Below are positions 22,201 to 33,623 of a DNA stretch of 64,000 nt, piece after piece (position 1 is the stretch's first letter; the number at the start of each line of letters is the position of its first letter). The notes beneath the pieces are model-generated. The model saw only the letters and a program-made list of their open reading frames with translations, was not told the DNA's origin and made no database searches. The position numbers were made by a program, and so were the translations under genes. This DNA comes from Haematococcus lacustris (lineage: Eukaryota; Chlorophyta; Chlorophyceae; Chlamydomonadales; Haematococcaceae): the NCBI GenBank assembly GCA_030144725.1, contig JASKMD010000021.1, positions 2,191,768-2,255,767 on the forward strand, in the 5' to 3' direction.

Positions 22201-25200
22201 TGGTTGACCTGGTGTGGTTGACCTGGTGTGGTTGACCTGGTGTGGTTGACCTGGTGTGGTTGACCTGGGTGGCTGGGGGAGGTGTGACACATGGCGCTGT
22301 TGCTTTTCCCCCTGCCTAGCACCCCTCCCCTGCACCCCTCTGCCCCAATCATGCATGCAGCCTTTCACCCACGTGTGCATGTGAGGGGTCTTTGTGGAGG
22401 TATCTGTGCAAGAGAACACCAGCTGCACTCCATTGCTCATGTGTCCCATGCACTCCCACAGTGCCATGGGTGACCAGGTTGGCCAGGTAGCCAACAGGCC
22501 AAGTGACCGACCTGCATCAGGGTGCATCAGGGTGGTCCACCTGCTGACCGTGTCACACAGCTTGGCTGGCTGGCCGACTGTCAGGCAAGGTGTGCTGTGC
22601 GGGACTAAGGCTAGACCAAGGGCTGGGCTAAGCTGCTCCATCAGTGCTCCATCAGTGCTCCAGGAACTGCTCCATCAGTGCTCCAGGAGCCGCTCCAGTA
22701 AAGAAGTGCTACAGTGCTCCAGAAACTGCTCCAGTGCCGGGGCAGGGTGTAGAGCGTGCGTTGCCCAGCCTCCAGCGATCAGTGCAAGGCTGCCGGCAGC
22801 CAGTGTGCCGTGAATGGAGCCACCCACCCACGCTGTGCGTTGTGTATGTCCCCGCTACCCATGCCAGGTGGCAGCTTGCTCACTTGAGGCGGCGGCCAGC
22901 AGGTGCCACAGCAGACAGCAGACTGGCCAGCAGACAGCTGCATGGCCCTGGGTTGTTGGACAGGCACCGTCTAGACACTGCCATCTGTGCCTTCTTAACA
23001 AGCCTTGCACACCCCCGGTGCCACCCTCCTCTCTCTCCATGCACGCCCACAGGCAAGGGCGCAGTATTTTTCTTTGTTTCTTCCCGTCTTAAATACCATT
23101 TTTATATCATTTTTCCCATTGCGCAACACAGGTCATGTGTTAGGCCAAGGGGCAGAGGGGGAGCCCCCATGCATGGTGCCTGCTACCTTGAGCCCTTGCC
23201 GGACTCCCACGGGGCCTTGCCTCGCTCATGCAAACTCTCACTCCTCACTTTTTATTCTCTTCTCGCTACTCCTTTCGTCTTCAATCGCCCATCACTCCTC
23301 AAACCTGTGACAGCCAGCAGCAGTCAGGCTTCAGTCCAGGGATTGCACACGCACAGCCTACTGTGTTTATTCTGGATCCCTGCCCACATGACCACATATG
23401 ATGAGCCGACAACATGCATGGTGTGACCTGCATGGCGTGACATGTATGTCAGTGGTCGTGTGTTGTGCATCGTGCTCACAGGTCCTCCGCTTACTGAAGC
23501 GCACCATCCCTGACTACCTCATCTACAACACGCTGAAGCCTTCAGACCGCTTCCCAACTGGCCAGGTGAGTTTACACACAAACACCAAGGTATAACACAC
23601 CCCATCACCACCATCACCACCATCACCACCACCCGCACGCTCATGGCAGCACAGACATCAATGAGGTCAAGCTGGCTTGAAGCGGATGAGTAGAGCCGCC
23701 CTGCCCTACCATGTTGTGCCAGCTTGTGGCTACAGCCATGCTCGATGGTGTTGATCCAAGCTGCACTGGCCATCTGACTGCACTGCTCGATACCTTCCCA
23801 CCCACCCGCCCTCTTCCTGCACTGGCCTTAATCCCTCCGCGCCCGTGCCCCTTCCTCCACCTTCTTCCTCATACCAATTGCCTCCTGGCCCTACAGCCCC
23901 TCTATCCTCTTCATTTACAGGTAACAACGTGACAAAGAACACATGTGAGTCTATGGTTTATGTGTAGGGGGGTGTGTTGCAGCACCGCTGCCAGGCAAAT
24001 GCCACGTAATGATGCACATGATGCTGATGCTGGTCCCCACTTGTAGTGACAGCATGAAACATGACACATGGGAGTCTATGGCATAGGTATGTAGGTGTGT
24101 GTTGCAGCGAGGCCAAGAGCTACATGCTATGCAATGATGCGCATGATGCTGATGCTGATCCCCTCTTGACACCCGGTCTGTGTATGCTCGCAGCCTCTCG
24201 TGGGGCTGATGGCTGACAAGCTGCTGCTCGACACGCTAGGCAAAGCTAAGCAGACGGGCATCGACCCAAGAACCCTTCTTCACGCCCTCAACAAGCTCCC
24301 TGATAACCCTAATGTGGGTGTGGGGCTGGCCGGCGCACACCTGTTGGGCGGGCGGCACCACACTGAGCTCAGCGGGCCTTGGGCAGCATTCCAGTCCAGG
24401 CCACCTTGCCTACAGTTACACCACCCTGCCTGTCACTGCTACCGCTGCTACCGCTACGGTTGCCGCTGCCGCTGCTGCTATCACTGGTATCGCTGCTGTC
24501 ACCGCTGTTGCTGCTGGTGATACTGTGACTTTAAGGCACGACTGTAGGACACGTTCCTGCCTGACCACTTCACCCGACTGTGCTCATGCTGCTCATGTGG
24601 CTCATGCTGGGCTGCAGGTCATCCCGTGGGTGGCAAAGGCAAACTGGGTGCTGCAGCTGCCAGGGGCGGCGCAGGTTTTGCTAAAGCGGGGCTGCAAGGT
24701 TGGTCCTTCCAGGACATAGCAGGACCACCCAGCTGGGGAGAGTGCACCAGGGCTGTCACCACCACCTGTCAACATGCCCCATGCATGTTGTCCATGTGAG
24801 TATGAACTTTTTGTCTTGGTGTGTGACCTCCCATGTCATTGCTTACACTGCCAATGCATGCTCTTTGGTTATACAAAGGGAAGGGAGGTGAGGGGTACAG
24901 GAGGAAGCAAGTCTATTGCAAAGAAGATCCTTGGCTTCTGTAACTGATAGCACAGGCTGGCAGCGGTCACAGCAGCAAAGCTGAGTGAGAGTGTGAGACA
25001 GAGCTGGAAATCTCATCTTGTCGCAGCCGGCATTAAGTAACAGCAGCACAAAAGGTGTCTCATGCAGCCATGGGTATGGGTGTATGCTTCCGTTATTCAC
25101 CGAACACGGTGGAGTGTGTGAAAGAAGGAGGGATTGGACGACGGAGAGGGATTGGATGACGGAGAGGGCTGGGCTGGGCTGGGCTGGGCTGGGCTGGGCT

Positions 25201-28200
25201 GGGCTGGGCTGGGCTGGGCTGGGCTGGGCTCCTATGCAATAATGTGCCATGTGCTCATGCCTGTCGTATTGGATGCGCAGCTCCTACCGCAAGTCTACCG
25301 CCACCCTACTGGGCGCAAGATGGCGTTAAACTCCACGAACGTAGCGTTGCATGAGGACCTCGCATCCCGCTTGGCGGACCTTGTTGCCTCGCTGTCAAGC
25401 GACGAGAGTTTTGACTCGTCCGACTCCGACTTCGACGCACTGGATGTCGACGAAGATGACTGCGGGGCCGGGACTGGAGCCGGGACCTCCGCTGGTCAAA
25501 CCAAGCGTGCTCCCTATTCCCTCACGCACCATCAGTTCGACCAGCTGACCAACAACACTACCAACGGCAACGCAGAGGCACATGCCAGGCGAGACGCACC
25601 CGTCAGGGTCGCAGCCTCCCAGCCGAAGCTGCTGAAGCGCAGGAAAGTCGTGCCGCTGAGTCAGGAGGAGGCTGTAGCACTCGCGGCGGCGGCATGCTCG
25701 CTAATGCCAGGCAACACTCAATGCTCCGAAACTGGTGCGCATGTGGACCTGACCCACCCACTCGGCCGACCGACTGATGACCCACCCACCCACCAGCAGT
25801 GATCAGTTGCGCTCCATGTTTCACTTACCCAATGGATGTGTGAGTGGGGTGTGCAAGTCAGCCATGTGCGCGCCTGGCTGCCTACGCCCACAGGGTCCCG
25901 CCTGGCCACCACCCTTCAAATCCTGGCAGCACCTGACTCAGTCCGTGGAGGGTTGTGGGTGACGCACGGACCATACTCAGGCTTGCTGTCTGCCCTGGCT
26001 GCAAGCGCCAACAAGGTGGGGTCTGGCACCAGCTGACCACCTGCCTGGCATGGCAGTCTCTAGCAATCAGCATGTGGGTTGTACCGCAGCAGACCACATC
26101 ACCTACCTGCCAGCCTGCCTGCCTGGCTGCTAAGAGGGTCACCAGACCACACACGCACCCCACTACCTGCCACATCACACCCACCACCACCTGTCGCATC
26201 ACATGCCCAAACCATCGCCTGCCACATCATCACCAGCTCCCTCACCTGCCCTCCCCACCTGCCTGGCAGGTGCATGCGGAGGCCAAGCGCCAAGGCCTTG
26301 CCCCCTGGAAGGCAGTGCGGCTGCGTGACCTCATCAGGCAAGGTGAGCTCATGCTGAGGGGGAAGAGACGCAACCAGACACCCGACAGTTGAGGTTGAGC
26401 TGGAGGGTTCAGGGAAGAGCAGGGTGGTAGGGGTAGCAGATGCAGTAGGGGGTAGCAGATGTGTAGCATATGCAGAGCACATGGGAAGATAAGATTGGGA
26501 GGAAGGACCTTCACATCCTACCCGCCCGCCAGCCCTCCTACATCATCTCTCACCTTGACCCTCCTAAACACTGGCCTTCTGAAGCTCTTCGCCTCTCCCT
26601 CTCTCTCACACACACACACCCTGGCTCTGCAACCCCCCCTGCAGGCCCTCCTCTCTTCCGCATGCTCATCCCTGACACAGCCAGCAGCGATGTGGTGTTG
26701 CAGCTACACACAGCCGAGCTGGCGGCTGCTGCCCTGGCATCAGCCTCTGCCTATGATGGCGGCCAGCTCAGGAATGCCCAGGTCACTCTCTTGTGGCCAC
26801 CGGTCACACACGGGCCCCTACTACTTCCCAGCACCCTTGGAGAAGGCGCACGGAACCTGCTGGACGCCGCCCATGCACAGATGTCTGAGCCCAAAGGCCT
26901 ACTGAAGTTACGCAGGGTGAGTGGAACCACCCTGACCCTGACCCTGACCCTGACCCTGACCCTGACCCTGACCCTGACCCTGACCCTGACCCTGACCCTG
27001 ACCCTGACCCTGACCCTGACCCTGACCCTGACCCTGCGTCCTTTAACACCCTTACCCTTACCCCTGCCCCTAACCCCCCTAACCTGCTCTGCCTGCCCTG
27101 CAGCGTCTCATGCACCTGGCCTGTAATGCTGATCTGGACCTTGTGCGCAACCTGATGACCAGTGTGGGCTGTGTCCACCTCTCCCCATTCATGGCGGTCA
27201 CACCCCTGCGTGCCAGCATCACACTCAGCTCCCTGGCGGACCTGGACCCCCCCACCAGAGCCCCCACCCCGCCTTGCCATCCCACCCCGCCAGCCAGCTC
27301 CTCCCCCTCCCCGACCCCGCCCCTCCTCACATGGGATGAGCAGCTGCTGCGCTTCCAACAGCGTGTCACGTCAGAGCATCGCACTGCCGCTGGCCAGGGC
27401 GACTCTTCCTCTCGTCACTCCTCACACCAGCCAGGGGCTGGAGCGGGGGCAGGGGTGGGGCCAGAGGGAGGGTCAGGTCAGGGTGTCCAGGGGTGGGGGC
27501 ATGGGGCTGAGGCAATCACGGCTGAGGTGATAAGAAGTTTGTATGAGGCAGGTCTGGGCTTGGAGGTGCAGGCACAGGCAGAGGCGGAGTTTGGGGCGGG
27601 AGCAGAACAGGCGGTGGGGCACCCTGGCGGTGGTGCTGGCCAGCCAGGCGGGGCGCGCTTTGTGCTCGATGCTCGTGACTACCTCGCGCTTGTGAAGGCT
27701 GCAGGGGGCCATGTGTCTGACGCATCTGAGGATGAGGGCGAGGAGCCAGTCAAGGTGGCAGTGGATGGAGTGGCTGTGGCTGTGGCTGAGGCCGTCACGG
27801 ACCAGCCTGACCTGCCACCAGCTGATGACACACACTTGGCCAAGCCAGCGCCGGCACCCGCCCTTTCTAGACGCCCGCCTCCAGGCTTCCCTGCCACACC
27901 CCCCCCTGACGCCCCGCCCACGCCCAAAACCACCCCCCTCCCCCACCCCAGCTCCTCCCCCACCGCTACCCCCACAGGCCCCTCACCATCCCCCTCAACC
28001 AGCCAGGCGGTCGAAGTGGTGTTCCCACCCCAACCTGGCCAAGCAGCACTGCAGGAGGGGCCCAGCAGCCAGCTCGCTACCTCCCAGCCAGTCGGCCCTG
28101 CTACACCACTCCCTGTCATGCGCTCACTGGCCAATGGCCAGCCGCCTGTAGCTGCAGCCGTCACCCCTGCCCCCTCAGGGCAGCCTTCCCCAGCAGCTGC

Positions 28201-29557
28201 CTTGGCCCCAGCAGAGAAGCCTGAGGGACAGCCGGCTGCCGCCTCAGCGCCCTTCTTTGCAAGTACGGCGGCAAGTAGTGGCCCTGGTGCAACCACCCTT
28301 CCTCACACCCTCGTAGCCTCTGCCCCCAGCCCACTCCTTACATCTGCCCCCCCTTCCACCCCTGTGCTTGTGGCCACCACCACTCCTAGCCCCACCCCTC
28401 CCCCTGACCACCTCGCGGCCCCTGCCCTGCACCCAGTCCGCCCCGTCACCACTGTGGCCTCTCACAGCTCGTACTCCCCCTCCGCTCTGCTGCTCAGCTT
28501 GCAGTCCACCCAAACTCCACCCCACCCCCTCCGCCCAACCATCCCCCTCACTCGCCTCACCGCCACACCCCCAGCTCCCGCCACAGCCCCTGTTGCTGTC
28601 ACCGCTGCCCCAACCACCCCAACCACCATCGCTCAGCCTGCGCAAGGGTTGCCCCAACCTGCCACCCACAGCCTGTCCAAACAGAGCTCTGACCGCATGC
28701 CAGCGCCTGCCCCCACAGCACAAGTCACCCCTAGCATGGGCTTGCAACCCCCTACTGGCCTTGCCAACCAAGCTGGGTCAGCAAATGCTGCGACAATGCC
28801 CTCTGCTTCAACAGCCACCACAACCACTCCAGATCCCCGTGTTGGCTTAAGCTACCCAAGCGCCGCAGGGCTGGGCTTACCAACCAAGCCATCTCAAACC
28901 ATGCAGCTCGGGGGCTCGGGCATGTTGGGCTCTACCTTAGGGGCTACAATGCCACCGGGGCTGGGTCTTGGCCCTCTAGGCTCAATGGCCTCTACCCCTT
29001 GGGGCATGGGCACCACCACCCTGGCTCCAGCCGCAAATTCCCCTTTGTTGGGCGGTTCGTTTCCATTTCTTGGGGCTGCCACCGGCCTTCAGGGACTGGG
29101 CCCATCCCTGGGCATGAGCAACGAGTTGTTGCAGATGCAGCTGCAACTTCAACAGTACCAGCACAATGTGATGCAGCTGCAACACATGCAACAGATGCAA
29201 CAGATGCAGCAACAACTTCAACAGCTCCAACAACTTCAACAACAGCAGCAGCATACTGGGCATGCGCAACAGCAACCAAACTTCAACGGCCAAGCATCAT
29301 TTGGCTTCGGGAATGCAGGTGGATCATTCTCATTGGCTTCATCAATGCCTATGGCGATGCAAGCGCAACCGGACATCGCGGTTCTGGCCTATGGGCGACT
29401 GCAAGTGCAGGCCGCTGCTACTCTGCCTCAGTCCACGGTACAACAATACTCGGCGCCACAGACGGACGCCTTGCACGGCAAACGCCTTGACCCGGAGGTT
29501 GCGCACCCTGAGGACGTGGACTTTCAAGATTTGCTCGCTCTGTGTGATGCGAATTGA
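19243..29557 (+). CDS. Unrecognised 1461-residue protein with Gln-rich C-terminus, 13 exons
   Basis: Exons are 19243..19399, 19559..19652, 20193..20499, 20865..20972, 21378..21437, 23482..23565, 24194..24313, 24618..24698, 25281..25734, 25894..26015, 26270..26342, 26645..26916 and 27104..29557. Every junction is GT-AG and phases close exactly. I do not recognise the family. Residues 1-640 look globular and mostly helical (for example DLMRAAELIWQATSNDPDAW, PLVGLMADKLLLDTLGKAK, VLRLLKRTIPDYLIYNTLKP). An acidic Ser/Asp patch near residues 360-385 is followed by a basic KLLKRRKV that could be a nuclear signal. From about 690 the chain is Pro/Ala/Ser/Thr-rich, then Gln-rich (about 1324-1364, QLQLQQYQHN), and ends DVDFQDLLALCDAN. 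That layout resembles a transcription cofactor, but this is inference. Additional small exons between exons 4 and 6 cannot be excluded. Confidence 0.72.
21040..21195. repeat. CAG/GCAGGA-rich tract in an intron
   Basis: Imperfect AGCAGCAGGAGCAGCAGGAG units lie in intron 4 of the 13-exon gene. Confidence 0.75.
21627..22268. repeat. 14-bp minisatellite, about 46 copies, in intron 5
   Basis: The unit TGGTTGACCTGGTG is repeated about 46 times with no visible variants until the last copy. It lies in the 2-kb intron between exons 5 and 6. Because 14 is not a multiple of three, it is open in all three frames on the minus strand; those frames are not genes. Confidence 0.97.
25166..25230. repeat. GGGCT pentamer array in intron 8
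   Basis: Thirteen perfect GGGCT pentamers, 50 bp before the acceptor of exon 9. An array of the same pentamer and length is found inside the CACTA-like element at 43172-43238. Confidence 0.95.
26932..27033. repeat. ACCCTG hexamer array in intron 12
   Basis: About 17 perfect ACCCTG hexamers begin shortly after the donor of exon 12. They are telomere-like in composition but not a known telomere repeat. Confidence 0.95.
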
Positions 29558-31321
29558 CGCCACGTCAAGGGCAACGAGCAAGGCAGGCGTGTAGCGGCGC
29601 TGCGAAAGATAGAGGGTGGGGCTAGGCATTCTTAGTTGCGCAAGCTGGTGAAGGTTATGTTGACGCAACAAGAAAAATGTGATGGACGAACGGTTACATA
29701 ACATACGTGTGATGCATTGGACATGGTATTGCATGTGGGTCAGGGGTTTTATCCATGAACGCCCGTGCACTGCCTAGAAGTCGTAGTGTTGCATAGCATG
29801 TGATTCGCCTGGCATTTGGTTCTTCAGAGCGTCTTGTGCAGTGCGAACAACGAAATGGAACTTGCCCAAACGTGTAGCGTGAGGTATGTGCTAACACCGC
29901 CTACACAAAAGAGGCGAAGTGGACGGACCAGACCATTGCCCACGCTCCGATCTCTCTCATGGCAGACAGAACTAGGCAAACAGCCAGAAAATATCACTAA
30001 ACCCCCCGGATGCTGCTGCAAATCACGAGTAACCAAATAGCGTGAGGCCCGGCCAGGTCATCATTCACAAAAATGACAAAATGGGGCTGCCTGCCATGCA
30101 ACGATGTGGAGGCCCAGGTTCTGAGGCCAATTCCTCCAGCTCCCAATTCCAACTATTCCACAATGCTTGCCAAGCACGGCGGATGTATGCTTCGTGTGCG
30201 AAAAGTGAGTGGGAACCACGGAGCCCTTGATGGCTGACACATGACTGCACAACACATCAGCCACCAAAAAGCCCAATTGCCATAGTGGGCGTCGTCAGGG
30301 TGTTGCTGCCAGGAAGGTGGTGACACACAGAGCCAGCAGCAGTCCAGCCGGGGCAACCTTGAGCCGTTTCTCTGCTTGGCATCATCCGTGATGAACTTAT
30401 GGCCATGTCAATGCACAGTGTCAGTGCGGCCGTGTGACAGGTCACTACTTGGCTCCATCCCTGATGTCTCTACCACCATCAGCAGTGTCAGTGCAGCCAT
30501 GCCACAGACCTCACACAACCACGTCGCCATGGTGCGGGCCCTTGCCCTGCCACCCACCTGCCACCCATGCCTGGGCTGGGGTTTCGACTGTCAGCCTGGC
30601 CAAGACCCTATAGCCTGCAGCTGTGAAGGCTGCAGCAGCATGCCACGGTGCCCACCTCTTTCCTGCCCCTGCACTGGAGCAGCTCGAGCCTGATGCCCTG
30701 CCTGTCTACCATCCAGAACTTGGAAGGACGGGTGAAAAGACTGACCCCAGGCTGGTTCCCAGCCAGCCCCTCCCCTGCCCTGGCCAGGCCTGCTCCCGAC
30801 ACACTGGACCCACATGGTGCATGACGAGCACTTGCCTCAGGGGCGCCCCCTGTGCCCCTGCACCGCCCTGCATCACTCATTCCCACACACAGCGCTGTGA
30901 TAGTCAGCTGTGAGCTCCCCTGACTAGCTGCAGCTGCAGCATTGCGTGAGGGTCAGTGGGAGGAGGAGCAGCTCCTCCCACCATGCCTGCTCCTGTGCCT
31001 CTCTGTCCCTGTTCCTGCATGGAGCCTTGCATGGCTGCTTGACTCCACTCCAGGCTTCTCTCGATGGCCAGTGACATCTGCGCGGCTGCGCTTCCATCCC
31101 CTGCCGCCCCTGTCTCGCTGCAGATGGCATGCGGGTCGTTTGACGCGGTGCCGGTTGGCTGGCTTGCTTGGCCTGGCCCACTGGTAAGTGGATGCAGGGA
31201 AGAGGGTTTAGGGGTGCAGCTGCCTGCCCAGCCCTGCTGCCACGGCGCTGAGGCTTCTCCTGTTGAGGTTGGCTGCCTATGGCTGCCTGCGTTCCATGTG
31301 TCTGAGGGCAGGTGGTGCGGC
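29558..31321. other. Spacer between convergent genes
   Basis: The unknown 13-exon gene ends at 29557 and the GDT1-like gene ends at 31322 from the other strand. The 1.76 kb between them must hold both 3' UTRs. No conserved coding region, RNA gene or transposon end is recognised. Confidence 0.55.
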
Positions 31322-33521
31322 TCAGCTGTGCGCCCCAGTGGCCACGTCCACCAGGGTGGCGGCCGCAAACACCAGGAACAGCGCACCCCCCATGTACTGC
31401 AGGCAGACACGAGGGGGGAGCAGCCGTGGGGTCCAAGCAAGCTTGGGGCAGGGGCAGGGGCACTGGGGGATGGCTTGCATCGCGTCTGATGTTTTGAACA
31501 GTCCCCACGAACTATGGATGCTCCCTGATTGAACGCTCGTGGCGGCGAACTCAAACATGAAATGTTTTGCCCCGGGAGCACTGCCAGGTTTTGCTCAGGG
31601 CCTGGCAAAGGCAGTGTCGCCAGGTGGGTGGCCGGGCCGGACAGCGGCAGCGCACTCTGTAACTGCACTGTGCTGCGCCGGGGAGTCCTGTCAGGTGTGG
31701 CTGACGGCCTGGCACATGAAGTGCCGCCAGGGGGTTGACTTGGTCAGATGCTGCTGGCCTTCACTACTGGCTGCTGTGCTGACCTGGCTGTGCTGACCTG
31801 GCCCATGCCAGCCTCATGACAGCGGGTCTGCTGTCCCACCCTGGCCGTGCCTAACTAGGCGCCTCTGCAGCCCACCTGCAAAACCTTGGGGCTGAAGTAG
31901 CGTGTCAGCACCGCTCCGCCTGCCACGGCCAGGGCCGTTGCCACGCCGTGGCCAGCCACTGCCCCGCCAGCGACACCTGAAGCCAGTGTGCAGCCACAGC
32001 GGCGCTAGCCATCACCATCACCAACACCACCACCATCATCCACAGCCTTGAACACTGTCCTGATCACCACTTTCCAGCTGCAGCAAGACCAGCAGTCACC
32101 CCACATACTCACAGACTCACTGTTGTCCTAGCAGAGCTCCTGAGCTGCCTGTTTAGGATCGGACACACTCCTTCACCCCAATCTTCGTGCATGGAGGAAG
32201 AAACTTGTGAGGTGACTGCAGCAGGATGCCCGCAGCCGTTCAGTAAGGTGTCATTCACTCATGGCTGCAGCTGCAAGCCCCATCCCCCAGACTGGCCAAA
32301 CAAGCACTGGTCCTGTATGACTGACCTAGCCGCTTTGTGGGAGGCAGGAGTTAAACCCCGCACCCGTACCTGCCCCCACATACCCACACCTTACCTAGGG
32401 GTGAGGAGGCTGCCCCCAACGCAATGGTTGCCAGGAAGGACTTGTCGCCCCACTCAGCAGCAAACACCAGGGTGAAGGTGGACAGGATTAGCTTCAGGGT
32501 GTCAGCTGCAGCAATGGGGCACCCCAGCCCAGGGTTGGTGAGTGACACAGATTTCATGGCCAAGTCCATTGAATGTGCAACGTAGAAACATGGGACACTA
32601 GGAAGTTAAGCCATGGGCCCTGATCCTGTTCAGGCAAGGTCCTACAAGTCACACTCGAGCAATGGCAAAGCAGACATGCATTCTTGCTTGCTGTGCATGC
32701 AGTTGAATGTGTCCAGGACACGCTTGCATGGACTCACCATCAGTGATGGACTTGACTGCTTCCTTTGCCTCTTCCTTTTCCTCCTGCTCATCCTCCTCTG
32801 CACCAGCAGCACCCTGCAGATGTTGGGAAGTTTGGTTCACTACCCTACCAGCAGGGAAGCAAACAGCAGCAGCAGCAGGGGAAGGAGGGGCAGAGGGCGC
32901 AAGGCTGCACACACCCGCAATGTCTGAATGCCGAACCAAATAAGAAGGCCTGCAGCCAGAAGGTCATCAATGGGCACGCCGGCCAGCGGAGTGTTGTCAA
33001 ATGGCACTGCCTCGTCCAGGAGGTGCAGTGTGCGGCCCAACAGCACGCTAATGACCGTCATGATGGATAGAGCTCCCAGCGTGCCGATGAACACCGCAGA
33101 GCGACTATTGCGCAGCGCCAGCAGTAATGCGATGAAGAATGTCTTGTCGCCTATCTCCGAGAAAAAGATAAGGAGGAACCCAGACACAAAGCCTTCCCGG
33201 AGCTGATTGTCGCCCAGCAGGCCTGCGCCACAGCTTCCAGCCGGTCAGCAACTTGACGATGGCGGGATGACAGGGTGCGGGCGGACCTGGAATCACTAGC
33301 TTTGCAGCTTCGGCCAAGTCTCCCACACTCGTGTTGGCTGCTTGCTGCACCATTGATGCAGCTTCGGGTAAGGCTCCTGCTCTTAGTGACCGAGGCCATT
33401 GCGCGCTGATATGCGCGGCGGGACGCGATGAAGCGACAAGGCATCGCCCAACCAGCTGTGTTCTGATGGTGCGATGCTGGGTGGGGCAAACGTGAGCGTG
33501 GGCAGACAGTGGCAATGCCAT
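31322..33521 (-). CDS. GDT1/UPF0016 family Mn2+/Ca2+ transporter, probably plastid, six exons
   Basis: Exons on the minus strand are 33287..33521, 32915..33222, 32738..32813, 32395..32505, 31876..31976 and 31322..31396 (301 residues, phases close). Both signature repeats of the family are present: [16 protein letters not shown] near residue 100 and [16 protein letters not shown] near residue 225 (E-x-G-D-K-T/S). Each lies in a membrane segment; further membrane helices include [31 protein letters not shown] and the C-terminal [20 protein letters not shown]. An acidic loop ([16 protein letters not shown]) separates the halves. The first 50 residues are Ser/Arg/Ala-rich and resemble a transit peptide, so a chloroplast protein like PAM71 or CMT1 is likely. 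In that subfamily the role is manganese supply to photosystem II or calcium balance. A hAT-like insertion sits 103 bp upstream of the start codon. Confidence 0.88.
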
Positions 33522-33623
33522 TGTGTGTTGACTGATCGCACACTTTCGCACTGATTGCCATGTTTCCATTTCATCCAACGTGTGGTTTTCGATCATATTG
33601 GCAAGTGTAGCGATGCTGCGAAC

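Noticed and set aside
21333..22641. 339-365 residue minus-strand frames with an HTRSTTPGQPHQVN repeat
   Set aside because: Translations of a 14-bp minisatellite, open in three frames; they lie in an intron of the plus-strand gene.
26932..27033. Interstitial telomere repeat
   Set aside because: The unit is ACCCTG, not the TTTTAGGG or TTAGGG type known from volvocalean algae.
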